NCBI GenBank assembly: GCA_037968755.1
Contig: JBBKWB010000177.1
Coordinates: 15,907 to 79,906 of the forward strand
Direction of reading: 5' to 3'
DNA from: Woeseia sp037968755
GTDB taxonomy: Bacteria; Pseudomonadota; Gammaproteobacteria; Steroidobacterales; Woeseiaceae
Length of the DNA stretch: 64,000 bases
Shown here: one piece after another, positions 7,977 to 16,229 of the stretch
How positions within the stretch are numbered: position 1 is the stretch's first letter
How the letters are laid out: the number at the start of each line of letters is the position of its first letter
The notes under the pieces: model-generated
What the model was told of the DNA's origin: nothing
Seen by the model: the letters and a program-made list of their open reading frames with translations, nothing else
Databases searched by the model: none
Translations under genes and position numbers: made by a program

Positions 7977-9176
7977 TCAGCGGACGTAGCGCTTGAGCCA
8001 GGCCTGCTCCAGCAGCGCGGTCCAGCTCGCATGCGGTTCGGCCAGGAAGCGCTCGCCGGACGGTGGCGTTGCAGGGCCTGATTCCAGCGCGTCGAAGTAG
8101 GCGCGTTCCTGCGAGTCCAGGCTGGCAATATCCAACACGGTTGGATCGCCCCAGTAACGCTCGTCCGCCTTGCGTGCTTGCGCTTCGGGCGAGACCAGGA
8201 AATTGGCAACGACCCGGGCGCCTGCCGTTGCCGCAGAGTTGTAGGGGATTGCGAGAAAGTGACTATTGGCCAGTGCGCCTGCATCAAGTTGCAGCGCGCC
8301 TATATTGTCATGCAGTTCGTCCTGGCGGATAGCACGGCTTGCTTCCGCCGGATTGAAAGACAGCATCCAGTCCAGCTCGCCGACAGCCAGCAGATCGCGT
8401 TGCGCCGGGCCGCTATGCGGAAACAGCCGGCCGCTGCGCCACATGCTCAGATGAGCGCGGTCGAGCCAGTGCCACAGTGGTGAACTCAGCGCCGCGAAGT
8501 CTGCGCCGGCCGGTGCATACAAGGGTTCCTTATTGTCGCTAAGCGCCAGCAGCATCTGTTTCAAAAAAGCACTGCCGAGAAATGATGGCGGTTGCGGATA
8601 ACTGAAGCGACCCGGGTGCTGTTCAATCCAGCTCAACAGATCCTCAGGATTCGCAGGCATGCCGTCGACGCGCGTCTTGTCGAAAAACAGAGTCAGCGCC
8701 GCAGTACCCCATGGCAATTCATAACCTTCCGTTGCAAGCGAGCCGTCAATAAGGGTCGTCGGGTTGCCTGCCCAGTTGATGTACGCCGCATTGGGCAGTT
8801 GCCGCGCCCACGGGCCGTATAGCAAGCCGGCCGACTTCAGTGCCGCGAAGTTTTCTCCGTTGATCCACACGAGATCAACGGAGCCACCGCGGTCGCGTCC
8901 GGCACTGCGCTCCGCAATGATGCGGCTTACGGTTTCGGCAATGTCAGTGACGCGTACATGCTGCAGCTCGATCGAGTATTCGTCACGCAGGCGCATCGCT
9001 GCCCATTCGACATAGCGGTTGATCGCAAGGTCGCCACCCCAGGCGTTGAAGTAAACCGTTTGCCCGCGCGCTTCGGCGACGACGGCATGCCAGTCGTCTG
9101 ACTGGGTATGTGCAGGACGCGCGAGAGGGAATACCAGCAGCAGAACAAGGAGCAGCTTCTGGCCCGATGCCCGCAT
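7977..9176 (-). CDS. ynjB: ABC transporter substrate-binding protein, YnjB-like
   Basis: A 399-residue exported protein with an N-terminal hydrophobic signal ending near PAHTQS, followed by a type 2 periplasmic binding fold. TVYFNAWGGD near the N-terminus and FLVSPEAQARKAD near the C-terminus are typical of YnjB and iron/thiamine-type binding proteins. It begins one base inside the receptor stop (TGATG), so receptor and binding protein are translationally coupled. This suggests that the receptor brings the ligand across the outer membrane and YnjB carries it to YnjCD. Confidence 0.88.
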   Translation of the reverse strand: MRASGQKLLLVLLLVFPLARPAHTQSDDWHAVVAEARGQTVYFNAWGGDLAINRYVEWAAMRLRDEYSIELQHVRVTDIAETVSRIIAERSAGRDRGGSVDLVWINGENFAALKSAGLLYGPWARQLPNAAYINWAGNPTTLIDGSLATEGYELPWGTAALTLFFDKTRVDGMPANPEDLLSWIEQHPGRFSYPQPPSFLGSAFLKQMLLALSDNKEPLYAPAGADFAALSSPLWHWLDRAHLSMWRSGRLFPHSGPAQRDLLAVGELDWMLSFNPAEASRAIRQDELHDNIGALQLDAGALANSHFLAIPYNSAATAGARVVANFLVSPEAQARKADERYWGDPTVLDIASLDSQERAYFDALESGPATPPSGERFLAEPHASWTALLEQAWLKRYVR

Positions 9177-12100
9177 CAGAACTGGTAGCGCAATCCGAAC
9201 TGGAACTGCCGCGGTGGACCGGCATTGCGCTGCGCAAAGGACTGGCCAAACACCTGGATCTGGTTGGACTGCGTTGCCGAGTTCGCGAACCCGGAGAGGT
9301 TTTCACGGTTGAGCAGGTTGAAGATGTCAGCCGATACCGTAAGACGACCATCACCGATACCCGGCTCATAGCGCAGACCGAGATCGACAGTCGCTGACCA
9401 CGGCAGTCGATCGGCATTACGGGATACGCCCGGCGCACGATCCGAGTTGCCGAGGTACGCGTCAGTGAAGGATGCGCCGTCGCCGTTCAGATCGGTGGTG
9501 CCGTAGATGCTGGTATCCGGAATCAGGTTAATCGGTTGTCCCGATTCGAACTGGCCGGCAACGGAAATCGTTACCGTGTCAATCGGGTACCAGTAAAGCA
9601 CGGACGAAATGACGTGGCGGCGATCGTTAACCGACGGACCCCATTCATCATCGAAACTGTTTGAATTCGCCGAGCGAAAGTTGAGGTCATCCGTGTTGTT
9701 GGTCAGCTCGGAAAGCGTGTACGTCATCAATAATCCCCAGGTGTCGCCAGCCGCCGGTTTCTCAAGAGTAAGGTTCATAGCCTTGTAACGCGAGGCCCCC
9801 GCTGTTTCTGACACCACTATCTGGCGTGCTCCCCCGGCGACCGGGGCCACCGGGCGGGTCGCATCCGCAGCAGACTGGCTGCGAATGAGTCCGAGAGACT
9901 CTGCGAGCGCGCGCCGTTCGGCATTGCTGGGCAAGGCCCGCAAGGTGGCGATGTTGGCATCTGTCAGGTTATCGAGATTCGGCGAAAACGGGCTCGGTGC
10001 ATTCAGGTCGCGAAGCCTGAGTTGCTGGTGACCGCGATAGTAAAGAAAGTCCGCGGAAGCTAGCCAGTTGTCATTGAACTGCCACTGCACTCCGGCTGAG
10101 AGTTGCACCGTGTACGGGCTGTCGAGCCCGTCCGGATTCAGAATTCGGCGTTCGTTCGATACAGCGGTGTCGCGCAGATTATTCACCTCGTCCGGCGTCG
10201 GGCATTGCAGGTAGCCGTCAGGGCAGGCGGGGTTAACACTCAGGTTGCCGTCAAAGGTGAGTTGTACGGGGTCGATATCGGCGGGCAGGCGTCCTGCAGC
10301 AGCAAGTGCCGAAAGCTGGTTACGGAAAGCGCTCGACGTCGTGTTTTGTTGCAGCGCATCTGACAGGATCGTGTACGGAATGCGCTCATAGAACATGCCG
10401 GCGCCCCCGCGAAATGATAAACGGTCGGTGGCACTGTAATTGAGCGCGAGGCGCGGCGCGATGTTGTCGTTATCGGCTGAGCCCGACCCTGCTTCGGTGA
10501 GGCTGTCGTAATCCCAGCGGATGCCGGCGGTAAGGGTAAGGTCTTGCGACAGGCTGACCTGGTCTTCGAAGTATAACGACACCTGGTTTTGCACATCACC
10601 GAAGCGGGCGGGACGTAGCTCAACCGCGTAGTCGATGACTTCTGCGGTCGCCGGGATGTCGTTAATGCCAAGCGCCACGCCGCGATTCAGGTTACGCACA
10701 GCCGCAAACTCGGCGTCAGTCAGACGCACGCGGTAGTTCCCGCGTGCATTGCCGCCGCCGGCGAGGCTGAAGTCAGAATGCATGGCATCAACGCCCAACT
10801 TGAACGCGTGTACGCCACTAAGCCAGGTGAGGTTCTGTTGCAGCTGTAGCGACTCTTCGCTCTCGGCAAAGGCAAAACCGGGGTGGCCGAGAATCGCGGC
10901 GGTGAGACCGTCGCTGGATTCGACCACGACCTGCGGATCACTATTCGCGAAGGGCTGTGCATAGTCCCAATCGAACGTGCTGTAAAGCAAACGGGTTTCG
11001 GACGTAAAACGTTCAGTGTCGTAAACCGCAGAAATGGCGGTAAGCAGTGAATCACGTTGTTGCGTGGAGCCTGCTGATGGAAACGTAACGCCACCTTCGA
11101 GACCGCCGCCCTGTCGTTCTATGCCGATATCACCCAGGTTGGCGCGAAATGACAACTGCCAGTCGTCATTCAGGCGGTGATCCAGTTTGAGAGATGCGAG
11201 TAACGATTCATTCTGGCCTCGTACCGTATCGTTCACACCGAGTGCCGGTGACGACAACAGGTTGTCCTTGTCATCACGGGTGTACTCGAGATTCGCGAAG
11301 AAGAAAGTACGATCCTCGGCAATCGGGCCGCCAAGCGAAAATCCGTACTGGTCACGCCGAAAGCCATCGCGCACGGCATTGCCGGACAGATCGCGGTTGG
11401 CAAACGGTGAGGATGCATCGACCGAAGCGCCGGGGCGCACGAGATAGAACAGTTCGCTGTACCATTCATTGCTGCCGGAGCGCGGCGTCACATTGACCAC
11501 GCCATTGCCGGTACGTCCGTATTCAACTGAATACGACGACGCCAGCACGGTTACGTCCGATGCAGCGCCGGTTGAGATGGGAAACTTGGGTCCACCGAGA
11601 AAATTCTCGTTGTTGTCGAGTCCATCGATCAGGTATTGCGTGAACAGACCGTTGGCGCCGTTAATGGAGACCGTCGGGGATTCCGGGAAAAAGCCGGTGG
11701 CGGGTACTACATTGGGCAAGCGAATGAGAGCGCGTGACAGATCACGAGCTTCTATGGGTAGCGACTCCAGTTCGCGGCGGTTAAGGCTGGCGCTGACTTC
11801 CGCATCCAGGGCATTGATTGCAAGGGCGGTGCGCTGGCCGCTGACCGTAATGTTATCGACCATACGAACTGCAAGCGCACGGGACTCGTTGCTGCGCAGA
11901 CGAATCTCACTAGCCACTTCTATGCCATCGACAACGACCGAGTAGCCCGGCCCTGACGGTACGGCAGAAAAACGCGCGCGGCCTGCTTCATTGCTGTTGC
12001 TGATCGATTCGAACCCGGTCAGCGAGTTTCGCAAGGTCACGGCCGTATTGGTTGCAGTACTGCCGTCGCCGGCGCTGACGGCAACATCGACGTTTGCCGC

Positions 12101-12184
12101 TATTGCACCGCTTGTGAACAACAGCACGAGAACGCTTGCGCCGATTCGTGCTGCGCACGACAGTGATGAACTGAGGAATAACAT
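9176..12184 (-). CDS. TonB-dependent receptor with N-terminal carboxypeptidase-regulatory-like domain
   Basis: A 1002-residue outer-membrane receptor. It begins with a signal peptide ending at about GAIAANVD, then a carboxypeptidase-regulatory-like beta sandwich (about 32-110), a plug domain with SINGANGLFTQYLIDGLDNNE, and a beta barrel ending in Phe (GLRYQF) as BAM substrates do. This Oar/SusC-like architecture imports large or complex ligands using TonB. It heads the operon with ynjBCDF, so it is the likely outer-membrane gate of that importer. The 230 bases upstream hold its promoter. Confidence 0.9.
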   Translation of the reverse strand: MLFLSSSLSCAARIGASVLVLLFTSGAIAANVDVAVSAGDGSTATNTAVTLRNSLTGFESISNSNEAGRARFSAVPSGPGYSVVVDGIEVASEIRLRSNESRALAVRMVDNITVSGQRTALAINALDAEVSASLNRRELESLPIEARDLSRALIRLPNVVPATGFFPESPTVSINGANGLFTQYLIDGLDNNENFLGGPKFPISTGAASDVTVLASSYSVEYGRTGNGVVNVTPRSGSNEWYSELFYLVRPGASVDASSPFANRDLSGNAVRDGFRRDQYGFSLGGPIAEDRTFFFANLEYTRDDKDNLLSSPALGVNDTVRGQNESLLASLKLDHRLNDDWQLSFRANLGDIGIERQGGGLEGGVTFPSAGSTQQRDSLLTAISAVYDTERFTSETRLLYSTFDWDYAQPFANSDPQVVVESSDGLTAAILGHPGFAFAESEESLQLQQNLTWLSGVHAFKLGVDAMHSDFSLAGGGNARGNYRVRLTDAEFAAVRNLNRGVALGINDIPATAEVIDYAVELRPARFGDVQNQVSLYFEDQVSLSQDLTLTAGIRWDYDSLTEAGSGSADNDNIAPRLALNYSATDRLSFRGGAGMFYERIPYTILSDALQQNTTSSAFRNQLSALAAAGRLPADIDPVQLTFDGNLSVNPACPDGYLQCPTPDEVNNLRDTAVSNERRILNPDGLDSPYTVQLSAGVQWQFNDNWLASADFLYYRGHQQLRLRDLNAPSPFSPNLDNLTDANIATLRALPSNAERRALAESLGLIRSQSAADATRPVAPVAGGARQIVVSETAGASRYKAMNLTLEKPAAGDTWGLLMTYTLSELTNNTDDLNFRSANSNSFDDEWGPSVNDRRHVISSVLYWYPIDTVTISVAGQFESGQPINLIPDTSIYGTTDLNGDGASFTDAYLGNSDRAPGVSRNADRLPWSATVDLGLRYEPGIGDGRLTVSADIFNLLNRENLSGFANSATQSNQIQVFGQSFAQRNAGPPRQFQFGLRYQF

Positions 12185-12369
12185 GATTAGCGGTTTCCTG
12201 GCGGCCGTGGTTCTAATTCGTATTCAGCAGCCCACGCGATTATCTCAGTCTAGGTGCTGCTCGCACCTATATAAACCGGTCGAGCCCGTATTTTGTTACA
12301 GAAAACAACAGATTCATGGCCATCGCTCGATTTTTCGCGGAAGCTGGAGGAATGCGCCCGGTGATGTTT

Positions 12370-12383
12370 CGGCGCATGCGCCG
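12370..12383. repeat. 14-bp perfect GC-rich palindrome
   Basis: CGGCGCATGCGCCG at 12370-12383 is a perfect 14-base palindrome, 40 bases upstream of the exported protein at 12423 and 186 bases upstream of the divergent receptor gene. It could be a regulator site, but no cognate regulator is adjacent. Confidence 0.35.
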
Positions 12384-12422
12384 GTCTGGGTAGCCTCATG
12401 AGATATTGATAAAGGGATGTTC

Positions 12423-13085
12423 ATGCGCAATCTGCTAGTTGTTTGTTTTGTTCTGCTGTCGGCGGCGCCCGTCGCGGCAGTGGATGTGCCGGTCAATGAC
12501 CTCGCAGGCTGGACGGTCTTGTCGTTCAACAAAATTCGTCCGAACGAGGTTGCCATCGATAACGGTGCGTTGAATATCGGCGTCCGCGGCTCGGCGAGCC
12601 CACTTATCTATGGTTTCGAGACGCCCCTGCAAATTACGGGCATTAAGCTCGTTGCCAGCTGGCAAGGCGAATTGCGCATTCCGGAAGGCCTCACCCAGGG
12701 CGATGAGAATGCCGATGATTTCGTCCTGAAATTCGGCGTGGTGGAGGCTGGTGATCAGACTCTCAACTGGTTGAAGCGACGAATCGCGGCCGATTGGATC
12801 AAGCAATTGTTCCTCCTCGCGCCAAAGGGCAGCGGTGTGCGCCGCATCAACTTCCTGTCGACCACCCAGCAAGCCGGCCTGCTGGGTACTACACGTACCC
12901 ATCCCTTGAGCGAATTGCTAACCGAGAACCGGGTCGTGCACCTGCAAGGTCCCGGCCGCTTCGAGATGAACTACGAGTTTCCGGCTCCAGTGAAGGCCCT
13001 TGGGCTGTGGATATCGGCGGATGGCGACGATACCGGCTCGAACTTCGACCTGACCATTGAAAGTATTACCCTGACTACGGATTAA
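12423..13085 (+). CDS. Exported protein of unknown function
   Basis: A 220-residue protein with a signal peptide (hydrophobic stretch VVCFVLLSAAPVAA, then VDVPVND) and no recognised catalytic motif. The mature part is rich in beta-type segments, with GLWISADGDDTGS near the C-terminus; it resembles DUF3047-type exported proteins in layout, but I cannot confirm that. The ATG at 12423 is preferred over 12417 because AAAGGG at 12411-12416 is then correctly spaced as a ribosome binding site. It reads divergently from the TonB receptor gene and may be monocistronic. Confidence 0.7.
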   Translation: MRNLLVVCFVLLSAAPVAAVDVPVNDLAGWTVLSFNKIRPNEVAIDNGALNIGVRGSASPLIYGFETPLQITGIKLVASWQGELRIPEGLTQGDENADDFVLKFGVVEAGDQTLNWLKRRIAADWIKQLFLLAPKGSGVRRINFLSTTQQAGLLGTTRTHPLSELLTENRVVHLQGPGRFEMNYEFPAPVKALGLWISADGDDTGSNFDLTIESITLTTD

Positions 13086-13158
13086 CCTGGCAGGCGGGGT
13101 CGAACTTCGGGCAGCAAAAGCATATCCTGCGTACCTCACTCCAAACGCCGGGTTGATC

Positions 13159-13875
13159 ATGAAAATCACGAAGCTCGTACTGCTCGTTGCTGTTGTCGCG
13201 GCGCTGCTGCTCGCCGCCGCTGGCCCAGGATCCAGATTCGGTCTGTGGCCCTTCGGTACGGGTTTCCTGCTGCTGCGCTGGGCGCTGTATCTTGGTGCTG
13301 GAGCCGCTGCCGTCGCTCTTATCATGTTGCTGATTCCGAAAACTCGGACGGGCAATACTGGCGTTCTTGCTGGCGCGTTGCTGGTTGGCCTGGCAACCGC
13401 GTGGGTTCCGTACAGCAGTTATCGGACCGCCCGATCCGTACCCGCGATACATGACATCACAACCAATACGGTGAACCCGCCTGCATTTGTCGCAATCCTG
13501 GCAAAACGCGCCGATGCGCGTAACCCGCCTGAATACATGGGCGAGGAGATCGCAAAACAGCAGCGCGAGGCTTATCCCGATATTCAAACCGTGCGGCTCA
13601 ACAAGCCAGCGGGCGAGGCATTCGGTGCGGCACTTAAGTCGGCGGAGGCTATGGGCTGGGAAATCGTTGCTGAAGCGCCTGAAGAAGGTCGAATTGAAGC
13701 AACGGCCACGACCTTGTGGTTTGGCTTCAAAGACGATGTGGTCATTCGCATCGTTGGCATGGGCGACAGCAGCGAGCTCGACATTCGCTCAAAGTCGCGT
13801 GTTGGTCGCAGTGACGTCGGTGCTAACGCCGCGCGCATTCGTCGCTTTGTCAGTGAGCTTGAAAGCACGATCTAG
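13159..13875 (+). CDS. DUF1499-like membrane-anchored protein
   Basis: A 238-residue protein with three hydrophobic N-terminal segments (to about residue 90), followed by a soluble domain. That domain resembles DUF1499: AKRADARNPPEYM, then AEAMGWEIVAEAPEEGRIEATATT, and a C-terminal DIRSKSRVGRSDVGANAARI segment, which is the most typical part of the family. The ATG at 13159 is used; an in-frame TTG lies six bases upstream. No function is established for DUF1499 proteins. The neighbouring greB gene is convergent. Confidence 0.78.
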   Translation: MKITKLVLLVAVVAALLLAAAGPGSRFGLWPFGTGFLLLRWALYLGAGAAAVALIMLLIPKTRTGNTGVLAGALLVGLATAWVPYSSYRTARSVPAIHDITTNTVNPPAFVAILAKRADARNPPEYMGEEIAKQQREAYPDIQTVRLNKPAGEAFGAALKSAEAMGWEIVAEAPEEGRIEATATTLWFGFKDDVVIRIVGMGDSSELDIRSKSRVGRSDVGANAARIRRFVSELESTI

Positions 13876-13931
13876 TTGCGTCGCCGATGTGGTGTGAAAA
13901 GCACCAGGCTAAATGCAATGTTCGAGGGTTG

Positions 13932-14423
13932 TTATTCGTAGCTTACGGACACTACGGTCATTGTCGTCGTCTTGTCCGGCGTCGTTATGGCCACAACATC
14001 GTTAACCTGCTTTTTCAGCAACGCTTTCGCCAGTGCTGAGTCCATGCTGATCGCGGCAGATTTCGCGTCTGCCTCATCCGGCCCGACGATCCGATAGTGG
14101 TGGGTTTCTCCCGTTTCCTCGAGCAATTCCACCGTCGCACCAAAGAAAATGCTGTCGTTGTTCGCGAATTCGCGAACTATCGTGAGTGCGGGAAGACGGT
14201 TCTGGATATAACGAATGCGCCGGTCCAGCCCGCCAAGTTCTTTCTTGCGGTAGATGTATTCGGCATTCTCCGAACGATCGCCTTCCGCGGCGGCTGCGGC
14301 GAGCGCTTTAACAACGTCGCGGCGGCGTAGCCAAAGCGCTTTCACTTCGTCCTGCAATGCGGCAAATCCTGCTGCCGTAATATACGCAGACGACTTCGGG
14401 GCTGGTGGGCGCCAGCGTCCCAT
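13932..14423 (-). CDS. greB: Transcription elongation factor GreB
   Basis: A 163-residue Gre factor. The N-terminal coiled coil carries the acidic tip AAEGDRSENAEYIYRKK (about residues 45-61), whose Asp49 and Glu52 would reach into the RNA polymerase secondary channel and stimulate transcript cleavage in backtracked complexes. The IYRKKELGGLDRRIR segment distinguishes GreB from GreA. The C-terminal FKBP-like domain follows. GAGGAGA lies upstream of the ATG as a strong ribosome binding site. The 80-base leader holds a CTAACGTTAG palindrome at 14464-14473. Confidence 0.95.
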   Translation of the reverse strand: MGRWRPPAPKSSAYITAAGFAALQDEVKALWLRRRDVVKALAAAAAEGDRSENAEYIYRKKELGGLDRRIRYIQNRLPALTIVREFANNDSIFFGATVELLEETGETHHYRIVGPDEADAKSAAISMDSALAKALLKKQVNDVVAITTPDKTTTMTVVSVSYE

Positions 14424-14504
14424 GGCGTGTCTCCTCGCGAGCGGGAATTAGTCGGACAGGACACTAACGTTAGAGTAACGGAAGTTAGCGAGCAAGCAGA
14501 CGCG

Positions 14505-15119
14505 CTACTCGGCGAGGCAGAACAAATACTCCTGCATGCCGTTGGCCAGCAGGCGAACACGGTCGATGGTGAATCCGCCCATATGCTGGTTCAAGGCCTC
14601 GGAGGTGAAGCGCGGCGCAGCGATCTCGGATGAGCTGGTCGAGCGATTAGCGAGACGGTAGCCATCAACCGGTACAAAACGTGCTGGCTGTTCTGGCATT
14701 GAGCGCTCGGAGTAGACGACCAGTGCATGTGCGATCGCTCCCGGCCGCGAGCGTGTCACGATAGCTTTCATCAGCGCAGACAGCGCGATCGGCTGCAGGT
14801 AATTCGGTAAGTCCCAGCACAAAACAATATCAACTGGGTAGCTGGGGTCATGTCGCGGTAACAACGACTCAGCTAAAAACGCCATGTCCTCCGGCTCGGC
14901 AGCATTGAGTCGTGCAACCTCATCGGCACGCATAAGGTCAGCGATCTCGACCCGGCACGGCGAACGCCCAAGCATTGATAGCATGGACGTAGACGCCGCG
15001 CCGAGATCAAGTACAACGCGACGCGAGCCATCGCCGAGTTGATCCGCAAGCAAACGAAATAGCGGCGCGTTAAGTTCGCTGCTCGTTTCAAGCGGCGGCC
15101 GCGCTGTCGCGCGACCCAT
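14505..15119 (-). CDS. Methyltransferase-like protein of unknown function
   Basis: A 204-residue protein. VVLDLGAAS near residue 36 resembles the glycine-rich SAM-binding motif I, and DIVLCWDLPNYL about residue 98 fits motif IV of class I methyltransferases, so a SAM-dependent fold is likely. The middle region (ALMKAIVTRSRPGAIAHALV) is like the post-motif helix. Motif I lacks the full GxGxG, so catalysis is uncertain. It lies just upstream of greB and downstream of the bactofilin gene on the same strand, with an 18-base gap to the latter, suggesting cotranscription with bactofilin. Confidence 0.6.
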   Translation of the reverse strand: MGRATARPPLETSSELNAPLFRLLADQLGDGSRRVVLDLGAASTSMLSMLGRSPCRVEIADLMRADEVARLNAAEPEDMAFLAESLLPRHDPSYPVDIVLCWDLPNYLQPIALSALMKAIVTRSRPGAIAHALVVYSERSMPEQPARFVPVDGYRLANRSTSSSEIAAPRFTSEALNQHMGGFTIDRVRLLANGMQEYLFCLAE

Positions 15120-15136
15120 AGTCGAGGCTGTGTAGC

Positions 15137-15700
15137 TTATGGGGCACCAGCAGTTTTATGGCTGCCGGCAGACAGGTCCTTGTTCGGTGTCGTGGTCTTT
15201 GCATCCCGACCGTTGACGGTGGATTTGACCGACTCCTGCATATTGACTTTGCCCAGCGCTTTCTCAACTGCAGAAGGATCCATCTCTATGGAGCCCTTGA
15301 AGCGAGCTCCCTCTTCAAGAGCCACTCTCGGCGCGGTGATATTGCCGCGTACGTTGGCATTCACGTGCACGATTACCCGCTCGGTGGCGTAGAGATCACC
15401 TTCGGTCGTGCCATCCACAGCGATCGATTTGGCGTAGACGTCGGCGCGCACTTTGCCCGTCTTGCCGATCGTCAGATTGCTGTCTTTCAGCTCTACCGTG
15501 CCGCTGACATCGCCTTCAATGCGCAGGTCTTCATTGCCGCGCAGATCGCCATTGATCTGGATGGACTGACCGATCACAGCGACTTCGCCGCTGCGGCTGC
15601 TGGGGCGCGAACCTGCTGTCACGTTTCTGTTTTGGCCAGGGGCCGAAGTTGTATCCATATCGCTGCTGGATTCGTCATCTTTTTTACCGCGCTCAAACAT
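15137..15700 (-). CDS. Bactofilin (polymer-forming cytoskeletal protein)
   Basis: A 187-residue bactofilin. A disordered N-terminus (1-35) precedes a right-handed beta-helical core (about 40-145) built from short repeats such as IRINGDLRG-type turns and DSNLTIGKTGKVRADVYAKS. A disordered C-terminus rich in Thr, Asn and Lys follows. Bactofilins polymerise without nucleotide into filaments that place cell-wall or stalk machinery. Both tails are typical of the family. It is followed by the methyltransferase-like gene on the same strand. Confidence 0.9.
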   Translation of the reverse strand: MFERGKKDDESSSDMDTTSAPGQNRNVTAGSRPSSRSGEVAVIGQSIQINGDLRGNEDLRIEGDVSGTVELKDSNLTIGKTGKVRADVYAKSIAVDGTTEGDLYATERVIVHVNANVRGNITAPRVALEEGARFKGSIEMDPSAVEKALGKVNMQESVKSTVNGRDAKTTTPNKDLSAGSHKTAGAP

Positions 15701-15898
15701 CTTGGAATCTCCAAAGCATTAATACCGGCGGCTAACTTGCACCCGATGCGATTTTTGGGCAAGTGTCGCGATCCGGCGACGCCTGCAAGCGGCGTCAGGC
15801 CACAAAATCCCACTTTTTCGACAATAAACACGCCCTTGCGTGCTCGACCGGGAGGGACTGCTTGCGCACGATTGATCTGGCGGCTTGCCGATGCCTGT

Positions 15899-16229
15899 CT
15901 AGGTGGGGTCGGGACGTACGGCCGACAGTAACTGCTGATACTGATCGCGCAGTTCGCTGTTTCCCTGCAACGCGTAGTAGCGAACCAGCCTGCGCAGAGC
16001 GTTAACCGTAATGCGGTCATCCGGGAAGACTGCCACGAGTTCGGAATAACCATTCAGTGTCCAAGTCTCCCTGCAGCATCAGCGCTTCGCCGCGCACGCT
16101 GTTAATGCTGGCAACCAGCCAATGTCCCTCGGGCAACGAGGCAGCACAGATGTCGAGCGCGTCATCGACGTGCCGGAGGCTTGCCTCCGGTTCGTTCATG
16201 GCGTTGAGCAGCGCGCCGGCGATGCGGTT
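15899..16229 (-). pseudogene. Remnant of a TPR-repeat protein, 5'-truncated and frameshifted
   Basis: Reading on the minus strand directly after the fadH stop, one frame gives TPR-like sequence (RIAGALLNAMNEPEASLRHV, then LPEGHWLVASINSVRGEAL). It is interrupted near 16060-16070. The next frame continues with NGYSELVAVFPDDRITVNAL and RRLVRYYALQGNSELRDQYQ to a TAG at 15899-15901. The pattern matches the C-terminal TPR region of large bacterial Ser/Thr kinase-TPR proteins. The beginning abuts fadH with no start codon or kinase domain. I read it as a decayed 3' end left by a deletion; a sequencing error could explain the frameshift but not the missing 5' part. Confidence 0.65.
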
